Shown here in pieces: positions 1 through 10,812 of a stretch of DNA of 64,000 bases. Below the pieces are notes generated by a model, which did no database searches, was not told the DNA's origin, and worked only from the letters and a program-made list of their open reading frames with translations. The first letter of the stretch is position 1. Every line of letters begins with the position of its first letter. The translations under genes were made by a program, and so were the position numbers. This DNA comes from Hyaloperonospora brassicae (lineage: Eukaryota; Oomycota; Peronosporomycetes; Peronosporales; Peronosporaceae): the NCBI GenBank assembly GCA_947650285.1, contig CANTFL010001332.1, forward strand, positions 558,001 through 622,000, read 5' to 3'.

Positions 1-292
1 TAGTAGCATGTGTAAGAAAACGAAACACTCGGTGTATTGTAAAAGCGGACGCAGGCTCAAACCGAGACACGGAGTCGAAGAGGCAGGCAAGCCCATGCTC
101 TTGTCACTTGTACTACGGCCCATACGATGCCATGGTGCCAGCAAAGTCATCTCGATGCATTGCACCTTTTCCTCATGTAGCCACTTTACAGGTTCTCCGG
201 TCGCGCTTCGGCCGCGGGACAACGACACGAAACAGACGCTGTTGTCCTGCATCCAGCAGTCCACGCGTCCTCCTGTGCAGCACTTGATCCGC
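1..292. other. 3' flank of SKP1
   Basis: No gene recognised. The stretch is the downstream flank of the minus-strand SKP1 gene. Open frames on the plus strand here continue antisense through SKP1 exon 3 and have no protein-like features. Confidence 0.5.
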
Positions 293-1094
293 TTACGCTT
301 CTTCGCACCATTTGTTCTCCTCGCGAATCTGCGCTTCTTCCTCGGGCGTAAAGTCATTGACAATGTTGAACGTGTCGCGAATCTCCTGCGGGGTCTTGCC
401 CTTGATCATGCTCGCGACCTTGGCACACGCCAGATCCAGCAGACTCTTGATATCCATGTAGTTGGCAGCCAAAATGAGCTCAAACAGAATCTCCTGCTCA
501 ATGTCCACAAAGTTGGCGTCCCAATCCGACACGACATCGTGCATATCAGCGCTCTTGAGAGGCTGCGCACCAACACACCAGCACCATTGCACACGTGCAC
601 ATGTTAATCTCCAGCGTCGACTGGTCAGGTATACATCAGCCCACGGAGGCCTCGTGCGTATACATCGGCCCACGGAGGCCTCGTGTGTATACACCCACCC
701 ACGACCGCACCTTTTCAATCTCCCGCATCGGATTGTTCTGGTGGTGGCTGCAGAACTCAATCACCTTCGACAGCACAGGGCTCTTGACGTTCGGCAACGG
801 GATCTCCTGCACCTCGTCGTCGTCCGTGTCGTCTGCACCACAAGTTTCGTCATCCACAACACACAGTAAGTAGTAGTACACAGACCGCAGTCGTCGGCAT
901 TATCCTCCAGTGCTTGCGCTTCTCGTCAGTCATTGGCCAATAAACAGCGTACCCGAAATCAGCGTCTTGACCAGTTCGCTCATTGCGGCGACGCCGCGCG
1001 ACACCTCAAAGCTGTCGCCGTCCATCGACACGAGATTGACCTTGCGCACGTCCTCCTCCTTCATCTCCTGCGTGGGGGCACTGGCGTCCGACAT
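293..1094 (-). CDS. SKP1: SKP1, core subunit of SCF ubiquitin ligases
   Basis: SKP1 bridges cullin-1 and F-box proteins in SCF ubiquitin ligases. Three exons fit: 1094-953, 832-711 and 562-293. They sum to 534 bp (177 residues plus stop), close to the family length of about 160-170. Exon 1 gives the N-terminal beta-strand part ([13 protein letters not shown]). Exon 2 has the acidic loop followed by [19 protein letters not shown]. Exon 3 has the BTB/POZ end and the F-box-binding tail, including [34 protein letters not shown] and the terminal NKWCEEA. Donors are GTACGC and GTGCGG; both acceptors are CAG. The ATG at 1094 opens directly into the conserved N-terminus. No defect is seen. Identification is firm; the exon 2 acceptor is inferred from frame and family fit. 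Confidence 0.95.
634..691. repeat. Two-copy 29-bp tandem repeat in SKP1 intron 2
   Basis: Positions 634-662 and 663-691 are near-identical 29-bp units containing CCCACGGAGGCCTCGTG. They lie wholly within the 148-bp second intron of SKP1. Confidence 0.85.
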
Positions 1095-4000
1095 TGCGAG
1101 TCCCTTTTCGACTGGTTCAACTGGGCCCCAACACGTCGGAAGGAGCTCTGGACTCGACTTTTGGTTTTGGAGACTGGAGGAGAAAGAGGTGAGAAAGAAA
1201 GAAAGAAACGTCGTTCGTTTCTAAATCTGCGGTGGAAACAGACACATACGGGAAGACGCTTTGTTCGTTTACGAACGCGGACGGAAGTTACATGGACGTG
1301 TGTGTGTGTGTGTGTGTGTGGGGTCCACACGATCTCGCGCCTGTGCGGCACGTTTCTAACGGCATTTGGCTTTCGGTGTCGAAATATACGCTCGTGCGAC
1401 CAGCGCGACGCAACACATATTCTAGTCAAGAGGTCGCTGCATGTTTACCATATTCTCATCCGGCACGAATGTTGCTGATTCGCTCTGTTTTAGGGTGCTC
1501 CAACTGCGATGGTGGACGCTGTCAAGGCGAATCCAAGCTGCAGCAAAGTGCGAATGAGCGCGATGGAAAGTGGAAGAAAGACACGAAAGGATGCGAAGAG
1601 TCGTGACCGCGTATGCTCTTTCTTGTCTTGCATGTGGATACACAACAAACATTACAGAGACAATCTCTAACTCACAACAACGAAATGTCGATCGAGCAGC
1701 ATAGCGTTGACTTTATGCCAAGTTTACTCGACAGGTGTGCTGCTTCTGGACGCTGCTTCACACACTAATTCTGATTGGAATCTGCTTGACACATGATATT
1801 CTCCACGGAAGATTGTCGTGGTGCGCTGCTCGAAAAAGGCTGCAGCTAACACGCATCGATATGACGAGTATATTGGCGCACGTACCCACATTCCTCCTTG
1901 TCGTACAATTCGACGAATTCGGCATGAGTTGCTTGTTCAATCGGTACTGCAGTACAGGGAGCGACAAAGCCTTCGAAGTGATAAACGTCCGGCTATCAAT
2001 GAAGTTGCAGCTTACGGCACCCACAATTGGAGACGGTCAATATACGTCAGCTCGGTCAACGTGTAAGCAGGTCGTGCTGCCGGGTTCTACATCGACTGCG
2101 ACGACGACGTTTGCTAGTATGAAGTCAGGATCCGATTCTACGGTTCCGTTGAGCATGTTGACCATCTTACATGTCATGTACCTATCGGAGGACACGTACG
2201 CAGCTTACAATACTCCGCTACACATTCTGCACACTCGCTCGTCTACGTTACTGCTTCTTTTTACCACAAAATACAACCTGAATGTAGGGTCACTAATGAA
2301 ATAAGCCCACACCCGCACATCATGTCGTGTTGCTGATATGTCAACGCCACGACACGAACTGTGATCGCAAACGATGTGTTCGTTGTAGCTATCTCAGTAT
2401 CGTTGTGCTGTTGCGCTGCCAAACAAATGGCCCCTTTATTTGGGAAACCGCCTTGACACTGCTGCGGCAAGTCGTTAGATGCGCTCTCCGGTCTCCAGAC
2501 AAAAGATCGTCGTTAAAGCTTCACAACATATGACGAGAGCTTCCAACCTCCCAAACAACAGTGTTTAAGACCAAATTGGGACGACATTTGCTTGTGAAGT
2601 GCGTCCGCGCTTCATGACCTCGACCCACGTACGTCGGAGGCGCCATAGGTTTTTCGATGGCGATAAGTGAAGTATTCCGCTCGCATCGTTTGACACCATC
2701 ATAAGTGGATGAAGAGGGAAGATGGTACAGGCAAACGGTCCTCAAACCATGGGGTCCGCAAGTCGTACTTGCGTTCTAAGTCCAGTCCTATTGGAAGTAG
2801 GTTGCAACAAATGCTAATTGACGCAGCACACCAAACTCTGTCGAGCAAGTCACATTTTTTTCTCTACGTGCGAATGGAATCGACCGCTCGTTAGCTCGCC
2901 GAGATCTGCTCGCGGTCAGGTCGACGTAACAGTCGCATCATGCGTTACGACATTGTCGGTGTCAGCTTTCCATTCCGCTTCCACGCTGATCGAAGCTGAC
3001 CGACGCAATGAGGAGAAACAGAGAAGCAACAATCAGCGCTGCCTCTGACAACCTTTGGACTCGGTGAATGGAAATTCCTACATTTTGGTGGAGGTAAGAC
3101 CTGACCGGCCGATCATCGTACAAGAAGTTTACGCAAACCGCGTCAACTTCGTTGATAAAAGCAGACGGTAGCAAACAAGGGCATCGCCGTTTTTTCATCA
3201 AGCAAGCAACACCCATGACACGACAGGAAATCGACCACAGGGTAGCTGACCTTCCGGCTTCCCTACACGCTCATCATTCATAGGATAGTGAATAGCTTTG
3301 ATACGTGTCGAAAGAAGGCGTGCGAGAGACACTTTCCCTGCTTTTTCCATGTGGTCTGAATGTTTATGGGAAGCTGCAGGTGTGTAGCGAATGTACAATC
3401 TCTCCTTATACTTGACGATGCCTCGTCGCATGTCACGGATGACATGAACCTAGCCAATGTCAGTGCTAGATGTCAGTGATCTTCCCGTTTCGCCAGACGG
3501 CTGCCAAGAGCTAGCGGGTGAATGCTGGTGATACGAAGCATCCGAGCAGCAGATACAACCGCAATCGTTGCCGAACGCAATCGATGGCAACGAGCGTATG
3601 AAGGACTGCATCGATTACAAAGTCAACCAACTGAAGGCCATGTGACGGTCGGCAGACACCTGGACTAAGATCCAGCTACTTTTATTGTCACTTGCATTTA
3701 GCTCACAACATTGCTTGTCGTGCCTCAAGAACTGCGTGTCTCGCCAACTACCACGGACACGAAAAGGAACATGTATAGTTTGAGGGATCATGATGACACG
3801 GAGATTGAGCTGGAGCAGGAGCTCGAAGGTAAGGCCAACGAGATGCGTGCCTGACATTTCTGTTGATACTCGAGTTTCATGTCGTGTCGAAGAGGATGAA
3901 AGTGCTCAACTGGAACATCGAGGACAAGATTCAAATAGAGGCTCGTAGGGTAGAGGAAAATGATGGACCGATGAATATGTGACACTGCCACGGACAGGTT

Positions 4001-4641
4001 CACCGAGACAGTTAGATCAAGTTTCTACGCAATGCATGCTACAAGCTCTGCTCGATGTATCCCAGAAAGTCAACGGGCTGCTTATCAAGTTTTTTGCAAC
4101 CTTCAGCTTACTATTTGCAACGCTTGCAGCACTCAGACTACCTCTGTCTTGGGATTGAAGAGGGTGCTGCCGACAAAACTTGACTTTATTGACGAAGGGG
4201 ATAGTGATTGTGTCACGTATCGTGCTACGCTGCAACAAGCGAAAAGCAAAACATCTCCTTTTTATTCGTTGTATCCCACTTTATCCAGCTATTTGTATCC
4301 TTTACAACAATGCAACGGTAGAACAGAATGGTAGGCGCCAAACTCGAGCAAACTTGTTGCAGATGGTAGTCGAATAAATGACACCTTATCGAAGAGAGCG
4401 GTGTGTGCGCGGACAGCGTTTTGCTTTTGAGTGGGTCGTTCGCCCTTTTGTGTCCGTCCAGATTGTCGCACTCATCAATCGAGCAATGTCGACGATTAAA
4501 CTCGACTATAAACGTTTCAACTCGTCCAAATGTCGAAACCGCCACCTGCACCTCCAATTTGAGCTCGTTTGCGCACCCGCTGTAAATTACCACACATCTG
4601 TGCCTGCGCTATAAATTACCCGGTCGGGCGCACGAGCGTTG
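1095..4641. other. Intergenic DNA, no gene recognised
   Basis: About 3.5 kb between divergently placed SKP1 and the aminotransferase. Open frames are short, overlap on both strands and show no recognisable motif. The part just above SKP1 is the likely promoter region. The only clear simple feature is the TG repeat listed separately. Confidence 0.5.
1298..1321. repeat. (GT)n microsatellite
   Basis: Eleven GT dinucleotides in a row, about 200 bp upstream of the SKP1 start codon. Confidence 0.95.
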
Positions 4642-6909
4642 CCGTCCACTTGCCACAGTAGACGACCCGACGTACGCCCATATGACGCACGCCCACCTCC
4701 GCCCGTTCGGTCCGTTCGTCCTGACGCTGTCCGTGCGCTGCCCGTACCTTCGATTGACATTGTCGTTTCGGCTCGTGCTGTGCTGGTCACAGGCGACTTC
4801 GAGCGGCTGTCTGCCCGCGCGCCGTGGGCGATTTTCCCCCGCAAGAAGCTCGACGTGACGTACCGCGACATTGCTGCCGGTCTGGCTGCGTGTCTGCAGC
4901 GGAGCGAGTCGCAGCGCGCGGAGCTCGAGGTACAGATTTCGCACTTGTGGGACGTTCGCGGCCGTATATTACTTACGCTTTCGATTCGGTACGTCCATTA
5001 GTGACAACGCTCGAGACGAGACGGTGTTTTGTTCAACTTTTGGCCGTGTGTCGACGTTATGATTGGTGTGCATTTGGTCGAAATGGGTCGAAATGGGTCG
5101 AAATGGGCTCTGTATACTGAATTTTGGGCTGTTTGGTGCTTGATTTGGGCTCGGTCGTGGTGGTAAAAGCACGGGCTTTGACCTGCTGTTGCAGACACTG
5201 CGGCTTCCAGCTGGGAGTGAAGTGCTGTGCAGTGCAATTACGATTCCTGACATGATACATGTGCTGCGGCACCATAACCTGGTGCCCGTGCCGGTGGATG
5301 TGGATTTCGAGACGTTGGCAGTGGACGGGGACGTGCTCGAGCGTGCGATTACAAAGGTGGGTCCGAATATTCACCACGAAAGAGAGTAGAGAAGGGAGAT
5401 GCTATGCTGATGTTGTGTGATTCCCTTCAGTTGCCTGAGAGAAAGATGCTCATACAGATGTGGGTGGGTGGTGAACGCTTTGTTGTTGTTGTCGTTGCTG
5501 TTGCAGAACACAAAATTGCTGCTGGTTGCTCATATCTTCGGCTCGCTCTTCTCGTTGGACACAGTGCTTGAAGTTGCGCACAGACACAATCTCGTGGTTG
5601 TTGAAGACTGCGCACAGGCGTTTGTAGGAACGCAGTACACGGGCGACGACCGTGCGGACGTGTCTATGTTTAGCTTTGGCACAATCAAGACGGCGACGTC
5701 GTTTGGCGGCGCCATTATCCGCGTGAAGGATTCAGCTGTGCTGAGCGAAATGCGCCGTCGGGAGAGTAGGTAAGAAGCGGTGTATCTACGCGGGAAGGTG
5801 CTTGCAGCATGGACACGTCGGTGCATTTTGTCTGATGACCTTGCGATGCAGATACCCGTGCCACGCAAACCTGTTTTTCTTCAAGAAATTGATGAAATAC
5901 GGCGTGTTGCATGGCATGTCGACTCCTGCATTATACGGTCTATTCCTTCACGCTTGCCGTGCAGCTGGAGGTATGTGGAGTGTTGATCATACAGTCATAC
6001 CATATGAAGTTGTGGTCGTGCCGCAAAGTATGTTTGTAACGCCACGTGTCATGTATCGAGCTAGCGGATCACGATAAGATTATTACGTCGGCAGTTCGTG
6101 GCTTCAGTGGCGGAGACTTGATGACCCTCATATCCAGTACCGGCCATCAATGGCTTTGCTGGGACTAATGCATCGCCGTCTCATGTGCACGGACGACAAG
6201 TATGTTCTCCTACGAAAGTAAGTCCCTTCTGTACCGGTTTATGATCGTGATATCATTTTGACACAAGATCAACTGTGCGGGTCAACTCAGATCGAAGAGC
6301 GAGCAGCTGGCTAGAGCAATTGAGGACCTTCCAAACGTTTCTGTACGACTGTGGTGTCAGTGCTTTGAGCTTTGCAGAATGTTGCTTGGCCAATTGATGA
6401 GGTGTTCGTGTTTGACTTTGCAGATTCCGGGCCACAAAGCTGAAAAGCATTTCTACTGGTTATTTCCCGTTTGTGTCCCGTCCCCTCGAGACGTCGTCAG
6501 ACACATGAACGAGCATGTGCGTTGGGCAACCGACTGAGCTTCTTGATGTGCCAGTTTTTCTGATCGTCTTGATTTGCTCAACAGGGTTTCGATGTCACTT
6601 CTGGTGCTACGCAGCTGGCTTATGTGCCAAGGTACGATTTGAGATCATTCAATCGGTCTTGTTCGTGTGGCCTGCTGCTAAGTCTGACCTTGCTGTAGCC
6701 CTCTTGGACATGGTTACGACCCCGTGCACGCCAAGAGCATAATGTCCAGGTCAGTGGCGAGGGAATGCGATTGGACTTGCAACAGGAAACTGATAGCTTC
6801 TTGCGACAGTTTGGTGTACCTACCAGTCACACCTGAGACGCCAGGATGGGCTATTGAGAAGATGGCGTGCTGTCTTCGTGACGCCCTTCGTTCGTCGAGC
6901 CGACTCTAG
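4642..6909 (+). CDS. PLP-dependent DegT/DnrJ/EryC1/StrS-family aminotransferase, ten exons, one frameshift
   Basis: The fold-type I aminotransferase signature is clear in exon 3: LVVVEDCAQAF (the Asp that contacts the PLP ring) and MFSFGTIKTATSFGGAI (the Lys that would form the Schiff base). Exons that fit are: up to 4929, 5195-5356, 5507-5769, 5852-5970, 6065-6227, 6291-6342, 6424-6516, 6585-6631, 6699-6749 and 6810-6909. Every junction from exon 2 onward keeps phase. Two oddities exist. The first visible exon (motif WAIFPRKKLDVTYRDIA) has no in-frame ATG after an in-frame stop at 4612, so the true start is probably in an unrecognised upstream exon. In exon 5 the frame breaks at about 6129-6132, between SGGDLMTLI and QYRPSMALLGLMHRRL, as if two bases had been gained. 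Family DegT enzymes usually aminate keto-sugars; the substrate here is unknown. Confidence 0.85.
5076..5105. repeat. Three-copy 10-bp tandem repeat in intron 1
   Basis: GGTCGAAATG is repeated three times without change inside the first recognised intron of the aminotransferase gene. Confidence 0.9.
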
Positions 6910-8981
6910 GATAGCGGCTGAATTGACATTGTAATCTAGCGACGCGAAAGACATGCGACGAACTGAATCTTTCGCACCGACACGACTGTCTTGCCACAAT
7001 GGATGCTACAGCTTGCAAGCAATGAAGTTGTCGGGGACAACCCACGCTTGGTTTGGCAATCGGCACGTCACGCAAACCGTGGATCCCAGGAACTCAGGAA
7101 CGATTGATAGACCGAGGGAGGTACACCATGTCGCGATTGATGAGGACCGAAGAGCAGATCGTTTGGATCCACGTCGATGAAAGTGATTGATACTGCTGTA
7201 ACTTCGTACAAACATGAGAGCTAGCTGTATCTTTGAAGAGCGAACAGCTGATACCGAATGTTGATCCATGCCTCATTCAGCCGCGATCTGTGTCGACCCC
7301 CGCTCGCTTGATCCAGTCCCGAGCTACTGCTAGAACACATCGTGTGGCAGGTACATATCGTTGACAGCAGTATGGTTCAGTGCAACTGGACGTCAGCACA
7401 GATCGATGCGTTGCATTCCCGTGATCCGAAAGCTAGTGTAAAGATAAAAAAGCACGCCATACACAGCCAAAGAAGCTCTCGAGCCTTAAATGTCTGGTAG
7501 AATATGCATTGAATGTGATGCAGTCGACCTGCTTGAAGTTGTATAGCTGAATGCCTCGACAATGTGCCGCAACAAGATCGAGTGCCGACCGTCAAGACTC
7601 CGTCAACATGACACGATGATGCTATACCGCTAAAACATGGCGTCGAGCAGACGAAGGAAGACAGCGAGTGTTGCCACACATAAAGTGGCTGCAATGACAG
7701 CTCAGGCAAAAGTGCAGCTACCCTGAGTGTTTGTCGTGCATGAGAGGGCGCATACTCTCCGCACAAAGCATCCGCGCAAACATGTGATACATTTTTGATC
7801 GATCCGTAGCGTACATTGTGACGACACGGTCAACGATGGCAGCAATATGGTGGACATCGGCTCTTGACTATGCAAGTCGCATTCGCACAGAAAGCGTCGG
7901 CATTGACATGGAGAATGGTAGCGTTGTTTGAACGAGCATGATTAGTCACATCGTATCGTTGCATAAGATGCCTTTCGGCGTTGGTATCAAGACGCATCGT
8001 TGGTGTAGGTAAAGCCGTTCGAAAACGGCCAAGTCATGGCGCATAGACGATACGAGCACTTCTGCGAAAGCGCAAAGGAGGTGGTGGGCTATACCATTGG
8101 TGCCGTTCCGTAGTGCATGTTTGATAAACTTAGTTACAACGAATACTGCACGCACTCGCCAATGCTCTGTCAGTCTTCCTGCTTTCAGAAAACGAGTGCT
8201 GACTCCGCCGTTCGGGCTACATCAACAGCGGTAGATACCGTAAACAAACCAACAACACGAGCTCGCGCAACAAGCCTAGTCGTGCTCAAGGAAAGCTTCG
8301 GATGTTACCACCGTCAGTAGTAGCTGTTACCGATGCGACGGAAAAAACTGCCTGCTGGCTACGCATTCGTCGTCAATGTCATCGAGCTGAATCCAGCATC
8401 GCTAGTCCGGTCGAAGCTTGGTTCCTGATTGGGATACTCAGACTTCTGGGCCGTGAATAGACAGGCAAAGCAGCAAATCTGGTCGCGTCATACGTTGCAT
8501 CGGTTCGTGAAGGCATCTCATCCATCCTGGACGAGAGCCCGGTTGTCTAGAACACCGTATCGTCTACGGGGACGTTGCCCGATACATGAACGGCATGTGA
8601 CTGCTACGCTAGCTTGGTAAAGGTTGGTATCGAGTGATGGGCGCGCAGAACGGACTTGTTGTCGTATCTTCGGACAGAATACCGGTCTGTGGTGTTGAGC
8701 CTAGATACTTGTAAACGGATACGGGGATGTATAGTGGCCATGTTGTTCGCTACTGTGTCATCGAACGTATGTCTACCGCCAAAGACGTCGAACAACGTCG
8801 AGCCAAAGCAGCAATACCGCTTGTTTTCACGTGTGTTAGGCAAATCATTTGCTTGTCGTGAACACAACTCGGATCGAGAGACGCGAGTTCTGTTAGCATG
8901 ACGAGACCGTCAGTTCAGCTGATAGGAATTCTGGCAGTAGTTTTCAACATAAGACGTTGCATGCGTGCTTGGGGCGTCACA
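6910..8981. other. Intergenic DNA, possibly old decayed transposon
   Basis: No intact gene seen. Short minus-strand fragments could be relics of a Ty1/Copia pol: around 7.5 kb a QAGRLHHI stretch resembles the YGLKQAGR region of Copia reverse transcriptase, and around 8.0 kb there is a weak match to the integrase C-terminal region. The order would be right, but each match is too weak to annotate. Confidence 0.3.
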
Positions 8982-8986
8982 GCACC
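8982..8986. repeat. Target-site duplication, left copy (GCACC)
   Basis: GCACC lies directly outside the left LTR of Gypsy element 1 and is matched by GCACC at 16721-16725, the 5-bp duplication expected for Ty3/Gypsy integrases. Confidence 0.9.
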
Positions 8987-9518
8987 TTTAGCGGAGCTAC
9001 ATAGCTTCTTCATTCAGAGGAAGACTTAACGATCAGTGAGCAACTTAAGGTTCAGAGAACCCGACTCAAAGAGTCAACAGCTCAAAGAGCTAAGGCTTGG
9101 TTCAAAGAACCCGAGTCAAAGAGTCAACAAGCTTAGAGAGCTTACGGTCCCTGTTCCAGGGGGACCAAACGATTCAAAGAATCAAACGCATAGAGTGCAC
9201 AAGGAGTAGCTGCCTTAACAAGGCGTTGCTATCTCTTTAACGATCACAAGACGCCTCAAAGAGGCACTTGTCTATCGGATCAAAATGGGAACTGAATTTT
9301 ATTTCTTCTTTTAACTTAAAAGAACACCTTAGAACAAAGTACTTAACCTACTCGCTCATGTCCTAAATAAACCTATTAATAGATCTCGTAATCAATGGTT
9401 GACAGACATCAGTCTTCAACAATTGATACTGTGCTCTCATATTACTTTAAAGGGGATCCCATCCCTTGTGTGTACCACATCTATTGTCGACTACCAGTCG
9501 ACGTGTAACCCCGTTACA
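8987..9518 (-). repeat. LTR of element 1 (left; 3' LTR)
   Basis: 532 bp, ending GTTACA. The outer end reads TTTAG where the other LTR has the canonical TGTAG. The first half contains many short repeats of the type TCAAAGAGTCAA. Confidence 0.97.
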
Positions 9519-9530
9519 CCCTCCCCCACC
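9519..9530 (-). promoter_or_regulatory. Polypurine tract of element 1
   Basis: Read on the minus strand this is GGTGGGGGAGGG, directly against the 3' LTR. That is the position and composition of the plus-strand DNA primer of LTR retrotransposons. Confidence 0.85.
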
Positions 9531-9732
9531 AGACTGACGTTTCCACAAAACGCCAATCGAATTATTTCCTTGAAGAGGACGGTGTGTGTGCGCTTCAACC
9601 TTCACGGTTGGCAAAACAAAAAAAACCATGGCATAGCTACCCCATTAGTCCTCGACTCTCTCGTCTTACCTCGGCATCGATGTGAATGTGGATTATGGTA
9701 GCAATACCGATATCCATGGTGGAGAGAGGACA

Positions 9733-10812
9733 ATGTCCGATACACCAGTGCAAGAGGCTACGCCTCATACTGCAACAAACCCATTTGCCGAGCGTGGCGA
9801 AGCCAACGCGCCATCGACGCCGCATCAAACACTTATCGTGGGCGATGCCACTATTACTAATCCGCTCGATGAGAAACAACAGTTGGCTATCCAATGAGAG
9901 GAGAGCGCTCCGCGCCTTATGCAGCTTGCTGCAACTCTTGAGGGTTGTCGTGGCTATCTGTTCACACCACTCAATGTGGAACAGCGTATACGCCAAACGA
10001 CAGGTCGTTCTTTGGCAACGTGGGCCATTGGCGCTGAGCTTACATCGTCTGATGAGGTGGCGAGTCGACAGGTACTACGCGAGAGGTACCTGCAACCTCA
10101 CTTGACGACTCAGAGTCAATACAAGTTGCGACTTAATACGCAAGCACGGGGTGCACCAATTCTACCGATGAAGGGTATACCCATCCTCCTATTCGCAGGC
10201 GAATCGGAGGAGGAAGAAGACAACGCCTTTGTTCGCTGGGTGCATCGGAAAAGACACCTCAGCAGCGTGTTAGCTCTCAGAGCAAGTGCCGATGTGGCAG
10301 ATGTTCGTCTAGAACGAAAGCATCGGTATGATTACGCCAAGCTTAAGGCCAGAGGCCAGTTGCGAACTCGCACACGCTATGCTCCGGCTGTGCCGGTTGA
10401 TGTGGGTGTTGGTCAAGCGGTGCCCAACTCTCCACCTGCCTCCACCACTATTGGTGAGAAGCGCTTTTGGTCGAGGGATGACCCTTGCCACGATGTTCAA
10501 AAGCATCAACGGCATGTGGGCATTCCTGCCGAAGGGGTATCTCAAACTCTCACCAGTTCTCCAACTCCGGGTACCCTCGCCACTTTACCAGATACTGGTA
10601 TTGACCCTGACGACGGCGTCGTTTCAGGAGTCGCTCCACATGGAACTGGTGGTTCCCTTGCTCATCGAGTTGCGTCGGAGGTGGTCGGTGTACCGAAGGA
10701 GGAGCATGGGAAGGTGCTTCTCAAGTTGAGCGGTCTCCGTGAGACATTTGGTAAGACCCAGAGTGCGTTTGACGCGATGCGAGCCCGTGTTAAGATGTTG
10801 GAGTTAGGCTGA
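9733..10812 (+). CDS. Antisense accessory ORF of element 1, interrupted by one stop
   Basis: From the ATG at 9733 (MSDTPVQEATPH) one frame runs to 10812, broken only by TGA at 9895-9897; the part from the ATG at 9919 is 297 codons without a stop. It reads opposite to gag-pol, between the integrase end and the 3' LTR, and its stop overlaps the pol stop tail-to-tail by 23 bp. The product is hydrophilic, has an acidic run (ESEEEED) and ends in a region of coiled-coil character (FDAMRARVKMLELG); the same frame continues with similar sequence after the TGA at 10810. No known domain was recognised. Element 2 has an ORF in the same position and orientation. It could encode a Gag-like or regulatory factor, but function is unknown. 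Confidence 0.6.

Noticed and set aside
6953..8900. Decayed Ty1/Copia pol on the minus strand
   Set aside because: Only short, scattered resemblances (QAGRLHHI); the RT catalytic motif was not found.
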